This document shows positions 33,123-44,300 of a stretch of 64,000 bases of DNA, one piece after another. The notes below the pieces were generated by a model, which was given only the letters and a program-made list of their open reading frames with translations, had not been told where the DNA came from and did not search any database. Both the position numbers and the translations under genes were made by a program. The DNA comes from Lithobates sylvaticus (taxonomy: Eukaryota > Chordata > Amphibia > Anura > Ranidae). The stretch spans positions 297,205,168 through 297,269,167 of the forward strand of contig CM053029.1 of the NCBI GenBank assembly GCA_028564925.1, in the 5' to 3' direction. Numbering within the stretch: the first letter of the stretch is position 1; each line of letters opens with the position of its first letter.

Positions 33123-35070
33123 ATAAAGAATAGTACCATCTTGGCCCATCAAGGGTATAGAAAGCTGCAATTCTACTCGGAATGTATACCCACCCCAGGA
33201 GAAGGGGAAGAATTTGATAGTTGAATGAATCAAGCTCTGAAAGCCGTGGAAGAGTGGAGTGTGCCAGAAGCGGTGAAGAGAGAGAGAGGATAAGTGAAAG
33301 CCTCAGGAGTCCCGCAGCAAATATCATCCAAAGCCTGAGGAGGGGAAAGCCGGACTGCGTGGCAATGCATTACATCAAGGCTTTGTGTGCTGTTTATGGA
33401 AGAGTGTAGAAATTACCTGACCTGATGTTTAAGTTCGAGCACACCCATCAAAGCAGAGGGGAAAGACTGTCCTACTATGTTGTCAGAGTGGATTGGATTC
33501 TATATCAGATTATCTTGAAAAAGGGAATTGATCCTCAGGCAGCTGAAAAAAAACAGGCTTGAAAGAATCCTGCAGGGCACTAGGCTCAAACATCCCATTG
33601 TCCTATGGCTGTTACTAAAAGGAAAGCAGGTGGTTCCAACCTATCCAAAGCTCATGAAGCTGGTCAGAGAAGTAGAGGCTCTGTTGGATGACAAAAACTA
33701 AGGGTCCCAAACCAAGAAAGTGTCGGCCCAACCAGTTCAAGTAGAAACTGGTACCCAAGAAGTGGACAGTGATAAGGAGTCAGAGATGGTGGAGTGCTCT
33801 GGGGCTGCCTTTGTCTGTCGCCAAATCTGCTCCCACTGAGTTACTCGCACAGGTTGTTCAGGCTCAAGACAACATGCAACAGGCCTTATTTCTAGTGATG
33901 GAGGCTCAAGCCAATATGCAGGTGGGCAAGGCTGATTCCTGAAGATACTTCCAGTGCAGAAAATTGGGGCACTTACGTGAGCAGTGCCCTCCAAATGCGA
34001 AGGAGCCAGATCTTGTCTCTGAACTGTTAAAAGTGTTGCTGCTGAATCAGAAGGTGGGAAACTTCAAGGGGGTCACAGTGAAGGAGCCAGCTGAGAACCC
34101 AGAGGAAGAAAGGAGCTCCTGAAAGATGGAGAGCAAGAAGTCTGGGAGGAAATGCAGGAAGAGGGGTTCAGGTACAACAGCCCCACCATCTCTTCAGTCA
34201 AGCAGCCCATCACGGGGGTTGGGAGAACAGGCACAGGGAGCCAATGTCTCACCACCACCCAAGGCCATTGTTTGTCTTCTCAGCGTAGAACCAGGGGGAA
34301 CCACAGAAAAAACCCCTCCCGAGAAAGGCTCAGAAACTTACCAGAGTGGTTGGTGGGGCCATCCCCAATTGTGTCTGTGCTGGTTGAAGGCATTTACACC
34401 AAAGCACTGTTAGATACAGGGGCACAGGCCACACTACTGTACAGAGATTTCTATGATCGATATCTGAAAACACATTCCCCTCTGAAAACTGGAAGAACTA
34501 GAGATCTGTTGGATTGGGACTGACAAATTCCCATATGATGTATTCATTCTCATCAAGATCACATATGGGCCAGAAGCCACTGGAAAAGTGGAAATGTTTG
34601 ATACGCTAGCAGTAGTGTGCTCAAGGCCCCGGGGGCTGAACAGAATTCCATGCTGATTGGGATAAACACCGACCTGGTGAGGAGACAGTTAGCCTCAGTG
34701 ATTGTAGAAGATGGCTCAGTACATACTGGGATAAACCCCCAATTGCGCCAGGCTTGCAAATGGGTAGTCAAAGAACAGAGCGGCCCTGTTGAGGGGGTGG
34801 GACTGTTGTAGAAGTTGGGAACCAAGGAGAGAGTGTTGCAGCCTGGAGAGGTCGCTTGCCTGAAGGCTACTGTCAAATTGACCTGGGACATACCAGGCCC
34901 CTTTATTGTGCTGGAGACAGATGAGCAAGCAGAAGCGGTCGGGATAGAGATGGTCCCTGAATTTTTTTCCACTAAGGCTCTGTCCTGGAATGGGAAGAAG
35001 GTGCCAATCAGCCTCCAAAATGTCACCAATCACCCAGTCACTTTAGGGGCCAGCATGCTAGTGGGATGAG
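33123..35070 (+). pseudogene. Gypsy fossil: gag, zinc knuckle and protease
   Basis: The capsid part has PTPGEGEEF, MNQALKAVEEW and RISESLRSPAANIIQSLR (about 33185-33330), the pattern of Gypsy gag proteins related to the PNMA family of tamed vertebrate gags. A CCHC zinc knuckle follows near 33955 (C-x2-C around FRKWGHLREQC). The aspartic protease is seen as VLVEGIYTKALLDTGAQATLLY (34376-34440, given here only as the DTGA active-site block). The block is broken in many places and ends where it meets a duplicated segment. Confidence 0.75.
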
Positions 35071-35291
35071 TGAGTGCGGCTAACCCAGTGCTGCCAGTGG
35101 ACGTTATTGGAGATGCAGAGTGTGTCATGGTTATGCAGTAATGTGTGTCTGTCAGATTACCTCAAGCAGAAGCGGTCGGGATAGAGATGGTCCCTGAATT
35201 TTTTTCCACTAAGGCTCTGTCCTGGAATGGGAAGAAGGTGCCAATCAGCCTCCAAAATGTCACCAATCACCCAGTCACTTTAGGGGCCAGC
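34926..35291 (+). repeat. 127 bp segment duplicated in the Gypsy fossil
   Basis: The segment 34926-35052 recurs almost exactly at 35164-35291, separated by 111 bp. It is a direct duplication with an offset of 238 bp. The second copy abuts the foreign LTR fragment, so duplication and insertion may be linked. Confidence 0.9.
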
Positions 35292-36070
35292 CACTCTCCC
35301 CTGACTGCATACATTTTTTTGATTATTTGGATATTGGTATGTATGTTAGGTCTCCTGTCGGGTACTGCAGTTGGTATTTTTTCCATTTTCGGATTTTTTC
35401 ATAGCTCCACCTCAGCCTCTAAATACTTATCCAGGGATGTTGGCAACACTATATTAACCTTTAGTCTCCCCTGACTGCATACATAATCTTCCCTCAGCAT
35501 AGCTCCACCTCAGCCTCTAATTAGGAACACTATATTAACCTGTGCATTGCAAGCCAACCTTGCTGATCAACCATTGTGTTAGCTCTCGTGTGTACTTGCT
35601 GTGTCTCCTCTGTCTGATTCCAGTTATCGATCTTGGTCTGTTCTCAACTATCCCTGTTTGCTTGTGACCCTGACCCTTGGCGTGTTCTATGTTTATTCTT
35701 GTCTGCTAGTTGCCCTGACCTTTGGCTTATCCCCTTACTATCCTTGTTGTTCCAGCCTGCTTTCTATCTCCTTAAGTCTACCGTGAGCATGAGCTGTGAG
35801 ACCCTGGGGGCAGCGACCTGGAGCCAGACTGCAGCACAGTCCATCCTCACCACTAGAGGCTCTGGTGAACACCCGCTTGCTCTTAGCCTCCGCGCCCTGG
35901 GGAATCTATGCTCTAGCTCCCACTGGGATCTGTGTTAGTAATCTAGTAGACCTGCTTCCTAAACCTCCCAGGGTTCAATCCACAGCAGACAGTCCTAGGG
36001 TCCACTACCTTAGCGGTGCACTTCTGACTCCTACCGAGTGCATCTGTCACCTGGTGACCTGACAGAGTGT
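35292..36070 (+). mobile_element. Foreign LTR fragment in the Gypsy fossil
   Basis: This block has no pol or gag code. It shows the pyrimidine-rich, 'ccctgacccttggc'-type repeats and a 'gtgacctgaca' end typical of vertebrate Ty3/Gypsy LTRs. Its first part repeats itself internally ('ctcccctgactgcatac' at 35297 and 35464; 'catagctccacctcagcctc' at about 35400 and 35497). Reverse transcriptase sequence of the host Gypsy resumes right after. It is probably a solo LTR or LTR relic. Confidence 0.5.
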
Positions 36071-36083
36071 CAGCAGCTGCAGA

Positions 36084-36956
36084 AATAAATGAATCTTGTG
36101 CCGAAGCGTGGGATCTGCTAAGAACACCTCAGAAGATACTGCTCAGTGACCCTTTGGTGCCTCACCGGGGTGAAATAGTTTAGTGTGCTGGACCTGAAAA
36201 GCAGGTAATCTAAAATACCTATGCACCCAGAGGACAGAGAAAAGACTGGCTTAATTTGCCCCTTGGGTTTCTATGCATTCAACCATGAGAGACATGAACT
36301 TGATTGAGGTCCTGGTATATCTGGATGATATCATCGTGTTTGGAAGGACCTTAGAAGAACACAAGACACGGCTGGAAAAGGTGTTTGAGAGACTCCATGA
36401 AGAAGGACTAAAGCTATCACTGGAGAAGTGCCAATTCTACTGGACTTCAGTTGCGTACCTAGGCCATGTTCTTTCCACTGGAGGAATAGCCACAAATCCA
36501 AAGAGGTTGAAGGCAGTCACTACATGGCCCAGGTCAAGGACTGTGACTGAGCTGCTTCTTGGGGTTTTGCTCCTATTACAGGAGGTTTGTGGCAAACTTT
36601 GCAAAGATTGCTAGGACCTCAGCGAACTGTTGCAGTCCGCTTTGGGGCGAAGAGGAGGGTAAACCAAGTGTGAAGATGCCTGGAGCCCAGAGAAAGGGAG
36701 TGAACAATGCACCTCCCAATGTGAGGAAGCTTTCTGGTGCCTCAATAAGGTGCTGGCCTACGGTGATCCAGCGAAGCCATATGAACTCCACGTGGATGCT
36801 AGTAAAGATGGACTGTGTGGAGTCCTTCACCAAGAACAAGAAGGCGGGCTCAGACCCATAGCCTATGTGAGTCGTAGCCTCACTCCATCTGAAAGAAATT
36901 ACCCCTTCCACAAACTGGAGTTCCTGGCCCTGGGCAGTGGTGGACAAGTTATAGGA
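36084..36956 (+). pseudogene. Gypsy fossil: reverse transcriptase and RNase H, part
   Basis: Short pieces of the palm (PLGFYAF region near 36262) lead to the catalytic VLVYLDDIIVFGRTLEEH (36309-36365) and the following GLKLSLEKCQF and YLGHVLSTGGI blocks. The RNase H start is ELHVDASKDGLCGVLHQEQ (about 36783-36840) and PFHKLEFLAL. These blocks and their order are diagnostic of Ty3/Gypsy. The copy is broken and is interrupted at 36957-36971, where the foldback element inserted. Confidence 0.85.
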
Positions 36957-36971
36957 TTATTTATATGGAGC

Positions 36972-38793
36972 AAAAATAAGAAAAAAAGAATTTCTGGAGC
37001 CAAAAACTCTGGACCAGAAAAAGAAAAGAAAAAGGAAAGCAGCTACTTTGTGGAGACATTAACTGATCGATACAAAATGCTTGATTAAGTAAAGGTTTTT
37101 TATTAATATTTAAACACTCACAGGTGTGCTTCCCATAAAAGACTGAGACAGCTCAACATCTAATAGTTATTATAATCACAATTACTAACGATTACCAACA
37201 ACACAAGACAAGACATGAACGGACACCATGTAACAACAAATGCACCATGTGAAACAGCAGCAGCAAGCTAGATCGTTTATAAAGTGCCTGAATATAGTGC
37301 AGGTAGTATAATATTGTTTCATTTAAATGTATAAACAAACTTCAGGCACGATAGTTAAAGCTATGCACACTAAGGCATATTTGGAAAACAGAATTAGTAT
37401 TGGCTTCCAGGGACATTCAATAAGATCGCATGTGGGATATGCCGAGTCAAACCAGGTCACTGTCCTGTCGGATAAATGTCCCACAGAAATGTTCTCTATA
37501 GGAAGCAGAACGAGTTCCAATATAGCAATTTGTAGCTTTTTGGCTATGTGAGTTCTAGATTGAAGACACTGCTAATTAGGAAAATGTTCACGGCTGTTTC
37601 CAAAAATATGATCACGGCTAGCACAGCAATGAGGCAAAATTGAAATGAAGGAAAAGACCTTTGTAGTTTAAAGCAAGTCAATAAAAAATCAGGCAGCCCT
37701 GATGACTGTTTATAATTGCCATATGGAAATCAGCTATCCCGGGTATCACAACAGGCTATTTAAGAAGAGTGGCACAGTATAATTCCAAACGGACCAGACG
37801 GTAAAAGTCATAAAGCAAGGAATTAAGTCCAGGTTAAAGAACAGCTTATTGATGACAGTAGGGCCTTTCAACAGACATTTAAATATAGAGACAATTGGTT
37901 AACATTACCACATCGTCAGCATCTCCCGTGTAGAGGAATGTCTGTGGTTTTTGTGTCGGCCAACCAGGGTGTCCAAGGTTCATAACTGGCTGTTGTGCGT
38001 TCCTTGCTGAAAATAGAGTTTGGCGCGCGTTAAGCAGCGCCGGGTGGACGTTGGATGGTGGATTGCCTGATGATCAAGGGGGAAGCCAATTGATGACCAG
38101 ATATTTGCCAAGTTGGAGCCGAATGCTGTTCCCCGTGATAGGGAGCTGGTAAGGCTGTAATTAGTTCCGTGCTAAATGTTCCAAGCTCCGCTTACGGAGG
38201 TACCGCTCAGAGTGTGCAAGTCAGCTGTTCATCACATGGTGCAACACGTGACGCGTTTCGCTGAGGGCGTAGTTGCAGTAGCTTCTTCCGAAACAATATT
38301 ATACTACCTGCACTATATTCAGGCACTTTATAAACGATCTAGCTTGCTGCTGCTGTTTCACATGGTGCATTTGTTGTTACATGGTGTCCGTTCATGTCTT
38401 GTCTTGTGTTGTTGGTAATCGTTAGTAATTGTGATTATAATAACTATTAGATGTTGAGCTGTCTCAGTCTTTTATGGGAAGCACACCTGTGAGTGTTTAA
38501 ATATTAATAAAAAACCTTTACTTAATCAAGCATTTTGTATCGATCAGTTAATGTCTCCACAAAGTAGCTGCTTTCCTTTTTCTTTTCTTTTTCTGGTCCA
38601 GAGTTTTTGGCTCCAGAAATTCTTTTTTTCTTATTTTTGCATATGTATTAAGCTACGGTGACATCTTTCTACCTTATCTTTGGTTCTGATCGGAAGCCGT
38701 TTAAATTTTAATCGGCCATTATTGTCTGTATCCAGCCAATTTTCCCTTTCCATTTCCCCTTTTCCCTTACCTTATTCCCTTACATTTTTTGTT
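36972..38793. mobile_element. Foldback element of PLE pseudo-LTR type, 350 bp arms
   Basis: The arms 36971-37320 and 38290-38640 are near-perfect inverted repeats of about 350 bp around a ~970 bp loop. The insert is flanked by a 15 bp direct repeat, 'ttatttatatggagc' (36957-36971 and 38794-38808), which is the duplicated target in the Gypsy RNase H. A hammerhead-like motif lies at the loop-arm junction on the minus strand, and the arm ends with 'aataaaaaacc'-type signals. This is what a PLE pseudo-LTR joined to an inverted truncated copy would look like. No protein is encoded. Confidence 0.75.
38245..38292 (-). ncRNA. Hammerhead-ribozyme-like motif, minus strand
   Basis: On the minus strand CGGAAGAAGC (38290-38281) is followed about 20 bp later by GCGAAACGCGTCACG (38261-38247). 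The GAAACGCGTC block is the conserved second half of PLE hammerheads. The first block is close to CTGAAGA, with the second base changed, and stem II is weak. It is likely a decayed ribozyme. Confidence 0.4.
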
Positions 38794-38808
38794 TTATTTA
38801 TATGGAGC

Positions 38809-39275
38809 CATGTTCGTGAGTGAAGATGGACAACAATCCTTTGACGTGTCTCTTATTCTCTGCCAAGCTGGACACCACAGGGCATACATGGTTGGCTGCA
38901 CTAGCCAGATTCCAGTTCAGCTTGAAGTATCGGTCTGGGGCTGGGAATTGAGATGCAGACACCCTGTCTCGTAGGCTTTACCAGCGCGTGGAAGGAGGCA
39001 GAAGACTGGACCTATGTGACTGCAGAAGGCGTGCAGGTCCTATATCAAGGCACGGCCCAGCTACTCAAAGGGGCTGTAGGGATTGAGTCTATAGAAGCCC
39101 ATCGCTACGGAGTGCCAAATTATTACTGCGGTCTAATGCAGGTGCGGGATGAGGGCCTTCCTCGGCTGTCTAAGAGACTTGAAAACTGACCAGAATCAGG
39201 ATTGGAATGCCGTTTGACCATCAAACCTTGGCCAAGCAAGACCCATCCTGCAGCTGGACACTAATAACCCAGATA
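38809..39275 (+). pseudogene. Gypsy fossil: end of RNase H
   Basis: Across short frames the translations give TDNNPLTY-like, AKLDTTGHTWLAALA-like and YRSGAGNCDADTLSR-like strings, the end of a Ty3/Gypsy RNase H. The reading continues directly from the block before the foldback insertion. After about 39200 homology fades, so integrase is missing. Confidence 0.7.
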
Positions 39276-39289
39276 TAGGGCACAAAATG

Positions 39290-39842
39290 GATATATAGAA
39301 AAAATAAGTGCAGCGCTGGATTATGATTTACAAATGTGTAAAATCTAATTTACATATAATGATAAACCAAATATTGCAAATAGTGAACCAGATAAATCAA
39401 TATGTGACCAAAAGAATATATCAAGTGTTCAAATCAAAGTTCATATGTGGAAGTCCAAATAATCAAATAAAAGTGAAAATATTAATCTTGTGAAAACATC
39501 AAAAAAACATTCCGGGGTGTGCTTGTTGATAGTTGTGCAGCCCGTCACCACAGATAAGACAAAAGGGGGGAGGCTTACCAGAAAGCCAGTGACCACCCTT
39601 ATTCAGGGGGGTCAGACTGAGCTTAGAAGAACAGCCTTGGTGCTGTTAGTTGTCATCAGCGTCCCGATGGATGCCTGTCAGCAGCAACGCTCCTCCTGTA
39701 TGGCAGCTTATCCCACAAGCCCTCAATTGCCACGAGTTTGGTAAGGCATCTCACTTGCCAAGTTTAATTTGAACTTGTTGGTTTCGGTCTCCTAAAGTCA
39801 CACTACAAATCATTTGAACACTTGATATATTCTTTTGGTCAC
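39290..39842. mobile_element. PLE-type end fragment with inverted ends
   Basis: 'tgtgaccaaaagaatatatc' with 'aagtgttcaaat' at about 39401-39432 recurs inverted at about 39810-39842, so this ~440 bp piece is a small foldback. The left part has 'aaaaataagtgcagcgctgg', the usual form of frog PLE 3' ends on the minus strand. There is no coding capacity. Confidence 0.45.
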
Positions 39843-40294
39843 AAGATGAGGATCTGACTTGGAGGTGACTTCCATTAAAGTCTATGGGCACAAGTCAGAC
39901 AGAAGTCCCCTGAAAGTAGTACAGGAACCTTTTCTAAAGTCGGAGAGAATCATCTCAACCACTTGCCATCTTTCAGTAGCTTTGTATACAGTACTCACTG
40001 ATTCTCTGTAGAATTCTTTCCAGTGCCTGGGTGCCTGCTGGGTACGCTGGGTGTGCTGGGCCCATGACCTATTAGCAGGTTATTGAATAATTATGAGCTG
40101 GAAGCTTCTTGTTTCAGCAATTATCTTTACTTTTAATGGAGAAATACATTACATGCCTTTTATGATAGAACAGGAAGAGAACAACAAACAAGTGCACAGA
40201 GGGTACTTTCTTTCATATCTACTATATCTCTATACTACATGAACTATACACTATAATACTACAGCACCATCTGCTGGCATAGATAGGTATAATG

Positions 40295-40296
<2 letters not shown>
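39843..40296. other. Unassigned, probable dispersed frog repeat
   Basis: The start ('gacttggaggtgacttccat', 'aagtctatgggcac') matches a phrase I associate with a dispersed amphibian repeat. No element ends or genes can be set. Confidence 0.35.

Positions 40297-40354
<58 letters not shown>
40297..40354. repeat. (AT)n microsatellite
   Basis: A pure (AT)n tract of about 55 bp. It directly abuts the LTR element and is probably one half of the AT tract into which that element inserted. Confidence 0.95.
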
Positions 40355-40357
<3 letters not shown>

Positions 40358-41028
40358 CATCGGGGGTTCTTTAGCTTCTGTGTAGAGCACACCAGTGAGC
40401 AGAGTCAACGCCAGTCATGCCTTTTAAGGGCTTGTTGGCCCACTTTTATTAAATGAAAAGAAAACAAGTCCAATAACAGAAGGGTTTCCACACACAGGGT
40501 TTCAGCTTTCCACAGCAAACACTGTAAGTTGAACAGAAATTACCAGAAATTATGTCTGCTTCATTAATCACTGCTTCTCAGGCTTGTGCTTCAGCCCTCT
40601 CGGCTCTATAACGGAGTTCCGGTACACTCTGTACCTCAGCACTCTTTCAGCTTCCTTGCTGTTCCAGTCCACAGGCTTGGACCCTCTGTCTGCTCTGACA
40701 GACAGAACTGTGCAGAACTTGCTTGCCTGGACTCCTCGGGAGGGTGGAGCCCAGAACCATGGTCAGGTGTCTACAAATAGCCCAGCACACACCTGACCAG
40801 TCAGTATGCTGGTGGATCTCAAAACCTGGACCCCAGACTGGGGATTTCATCCCACCCAGATTGCTACGAAATCCCCGGGCTCCAGATCCCAAAACTGATT
40901 TTTGTAAACAATGAGGAAACTGAAAAGCCATTTTCCTCCCAAATAAGCAAATAAACTGGAGCCCCTCAACCTGCCTGGTTGAGAATCCTCTGTCCAAACA
41001 CTGGTGGGGTACCCCACTACCACAATAT
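40355..41028 (-). repeat. LTR copy A
   Basis: It matches 44993-45662 along its whole length with few differences. Its outer neighbour at 41029-41184 ((AT)n plus a Tc1 end) is also the same as the neighbour of copy C, so the repeat unit is larger than the LTR. Confidence 0.85.
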
Positions 41029-41040
41029 ATATATATATAC

Positions 41041-41184
41041 ACAGTATCTCACAAAAGTGAGTACACCCCTCACATTTTTGTAAATATTTTATTATATCTT
41101 TTTATGTGACAACACTGAAGAAATTACACTTTCTTACAATGTAAATTAGTGAGTGTACAGCTTGTATAACATTGTAAATTTGCT
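41041..41184 (+). mobile_element. Tc1 transposon end fragment, 144 bp
   Basis: 'cagtatctcacaaaagtgag' begins the well-known Tc1 terminal repeat of fish and frogs. The fragment equals the first ~144 bp of the Tc1 at 45675 and stops at 'aaatttgctg', where it joins LTR sequence through a short shared string ('ctga'). Confidence 0.85.
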
Positions 41185-41311
41185 GATTTTTGTAAACAAT
41201 GAGGAAACTGAAAAGCCAGTTTCCTCCCAAATAAGCAAATAAACTGGAGCCCCTTAACCTGCCTGGTTGAGAATCCTCCGTCCAAACACTGGTGGGATAC
41301 CCCACTACCAC
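41185..41311 (-). repeat. LTR copy B, terminal fragment
   Basis: These 127 bp equal the first part of the LTR (minus-strand 5' end) and follow the polypurine tract directly, as a 3' LTR should. The rest of this copy is absent; Tc1 sequence takes its place. Confidence 0.8.
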
Positions 41312-41327
41312 ATATCCCCCCCCCTTT
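41312..41327 (-). promoter_or_regulatory. Polypurine tract of the LTR element
   Basis: On the minus strand 'aaagggggggggata' lies immediately before the LTR start TGTGGTAGTGG. This is the position and composition of the plus-strand primer of LTR retroelements. Confidence 0.7.
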
Positions 41328-44300
41328 GTTTCGATCCAGAGGGAGGAACACCAGCACCCGTCATGGTTGGGACACCTCTGTGCTGGCTGTCAGCCACGTA
41401 GGCCCAACCTTTTTTCCGGGTGCGCTTCCAGGCACGTCCCATCCTGGATCTTAACAGGGTCCTATATTTTCCCATCCTCAGCCTTCTTCTTCTTGGGTCC
41501 CTGGGCTTATTCATTTTTCTTGGGGAAACTCTGCTTTCCCTGATCATTCGTTTCAAATCACTGACATCAGCTTTAACCTTCACTATACACCAGTACAACC
41601 TCCTCACTTTGGCATGACCATGCAAGCTACCCCCGACATGGGCCAAATCTTGTCCCATCAGGTGAATTTCTCTATGTCCCCCTGCTACATCTACTTGGGC
41701 TCTACAAAGACACTCCCATGCCTTTTTACAAATGCGCTTCCAAAAACTATGTTTTCCCCACTTCTCTTGGGCCTACACTAGTCCCTATACCAATCTTGGT
41801 ACCTTTTTGTACATGAGGTTGATTTCTGAATTTTACGGGTCCAATACCATTAAGGTTATAAAGTGCTCCCTCAATTTCCACTAGACCACCCCTTTTCCCC
41901 TTTACTTAATTTAGAAGGAACCACATTTTTAAACACTGGTTTAAATGATAAGTGGGGGCTCTTTTATTAGGGTGACACTGGTCCCTCTCTTTTCTCCAAG
42001 TACGGGCACCCTCTTACTGTCCAGACTTAGCGTCACTTGTTTCCTCATGTATACTGCATGCTTATTTTTGTCAGTTTCATCACTAACATCCTCATATGAC
42101 TGCAGCCTCATCCTAGTCTCCCCCTGAAGGACATACCGACTGTCTTGCGTCTTTAAGGTTTTAAATGTCATTTAACACCTTGCTGAGCTTTGGGCCATTT
42201 TCCTGCGGCCATTGTTTATCACGATCCTTCTCAGACCTTAGAAATTTCTCAAACCTCAGGAAATCTTCCCCAGAAATACCCTCCTGAACCTGTAGGGTAG
42301 GGCAGCTGTCCCAATTCTGCTGTATCTTTTACCTCTCCTGTGTCAATCATACCATTCCCTATCTCATTACAATTTTCAGGTTTTGCTACAACCAGATCAA
42401 CTTGACCAAGATCTTCAGGTCTACCATTATTTTTGTTGTCACCCATGGTAACCAAACCCTTACAAATTGACAAATGAGCTGCATTTTTCATCACGGTCAG
42501 AAATATCAATGCATTTGTCATATTTCATTTCACTCATGTTCGGCAGGGCAGTGTCTGAAGAGGAACTACATCCAGTGGAGTGGTTGTCCACGGCAGCTTC
42601 ACTATCCACCAACTCCACTGGCATGAGATCCTCTGCCAACAACTGTCCTGACTCCTGACCATCATCACATAAAACATTTGGACCTGTGGCTACAATCACT
42701 TCATTTATTGCTGTGCCATCTGGCACTTCCACCAACACCAGCTCATTTGGCACGGCATTATCCATTACCACATCATTGGGCCCTTTGTGGATCACAGACA
42801 TGACCTCTTCTGTGCGTTCGCCCTTATTTGGCGCTTCCATCTCATGAGCACCATCATCTGCAGTAGCAAGTGTACCCTTGCATACAAGTTGCTCTGCAGG
42901 TCCTTCATCTGGCACTGCAGAATTCATGTCTGCTCCACTTTTACAAACAGAGGCCTTCTCCAACAAAGCCAACAGGCTTTTTGTTAACCTGTCCCAGTCT
43001 GTTATCTCTGTGCTCCCAGAGGTACCACGCAGTACCGCTCCTACTGCACAAGGAAACCCAGAGGGACAGAGTGGTTCAGCAACAGACACATATCACTTTG
43101 GTTCAAATAAGATTTTGGCACTACATTTTTAACCATAGCAGACTGCAATACCACACCTTCACCACCTTGCTCTGGTGGTGCTTCATTAAACACATTAGAG
43201 CTTTGATACCTGTTGTTGCCAGACTGCATTAACCCATTTCCACCATGAGTGTTTTCAAACATTTCAGTTTTAACACTTAACATCCGGTCATCACTATGTT
43301 CAGGTACCCTCTTATCCCTCAGAGCAGCACCAAAGCTGTCCCAGGCAACCTCTGGCTCCAAAACGCAGAGCTCCCTGGGGGTTTCTAGGGACACCTCTGC
43401 GGCCTTCTTCACAGTTGCTAGGGGAGATAGCACATCTTTAACCGCATTCACAGCAAGGTTTTTATCTTTTGTGAGCTGCACTAGCCCATTCACTTTAGCC
43501 AACACAATATTAGCAGTTTTACCCATCATATTGTCACATTCAAGTTTACCGCTTGCCTCCCCACTGGACAGGGCACTGCATCGAGGCAAGTCCTTTTCCA
43601 AACAGACAGTGGATCTCCCATTTGGGGTCACTTCCACTCCAGTGTGCACAGTCACATATTCAGTCTCTTCTATGCATTTACCAGCGCCAGTCTTTTTCAA
43701 CATCAACCCAGCGGTTCCAGCCATTATTTCATTAAAGACAGTCTTACCCACCGCAGTAGTAGGGGTCACCATCTTCATTTGAGTACGTTGTCTCACAAAC
43801 CAGTCCTCGGCTGCATTTTTACTGGCCCACTCTCCCTGGTGGCCACCGGATGAAATTACAGCAGGCATCTCCAACTGTTTAGCACCCCCTGCCGACACAA
43901 CAGGAAAATCCTTGTTGCCAGTGGTGACTGCAAACATATTTGCACAGGAGCCTGGGCCTGGAGATAAAGACCTTTGCTCAGAAACACCATAACCTAGGGC
44001 AAAAAAACATGTCGTGCCCCAGATGTCCACATTCCAGGCATGGTACTGCATGATTTTTTTTCAGGTAACCCTACTCCTGGTAATTTTGAAATGCATACGC
44101 ATCTTTAGGTGGATGCTTAGCTACATATGCCCTGTAGCTCCTCCTTTCCTTTGGCAATCTTTCTCCCGTCGCCGTGGGAGACTGCACTCTCCCAGCAGAG
44201 CTTTTCTGATTCTCCAAAACTCTTTGATGCATTGTGGCTTTCAACTTGCCACGACTCTCTGCAGGCAATACTTTTCTCATATGGTCTGCAGACTTGACAT

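Larger units (their letters stand above)
25505..39275 (+). mobile_element. Ty3/Gypsy retroelement fossil in several blocks
   Basis: A single plus-strand element can be followed in order: a probable 5' LTR and primer-binding site (to 26643), leader and gag start (to 27016), gag with zinc knuckle and protease (33123-35070), part of reverse transcriptase and RNase H (36084-36956), and the end of RNase H (38809-39200). Later insertions fill 27017-33122, about 35291-36070 and 36972-38793. The coding blocks contain many breaks, and integrase, env and a 3' LTR were not found. It is an old, dead copy, older than everything inserted in it. Confidence 0.75.

Noticed and set aside
43041-44051. Host gene for the 336-codon frame
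   Set aside because: It lies between matching LTRs with a polypurine tract, without introns, promoter or any host-gene similarity I can recall; treated as part of the LTR element.
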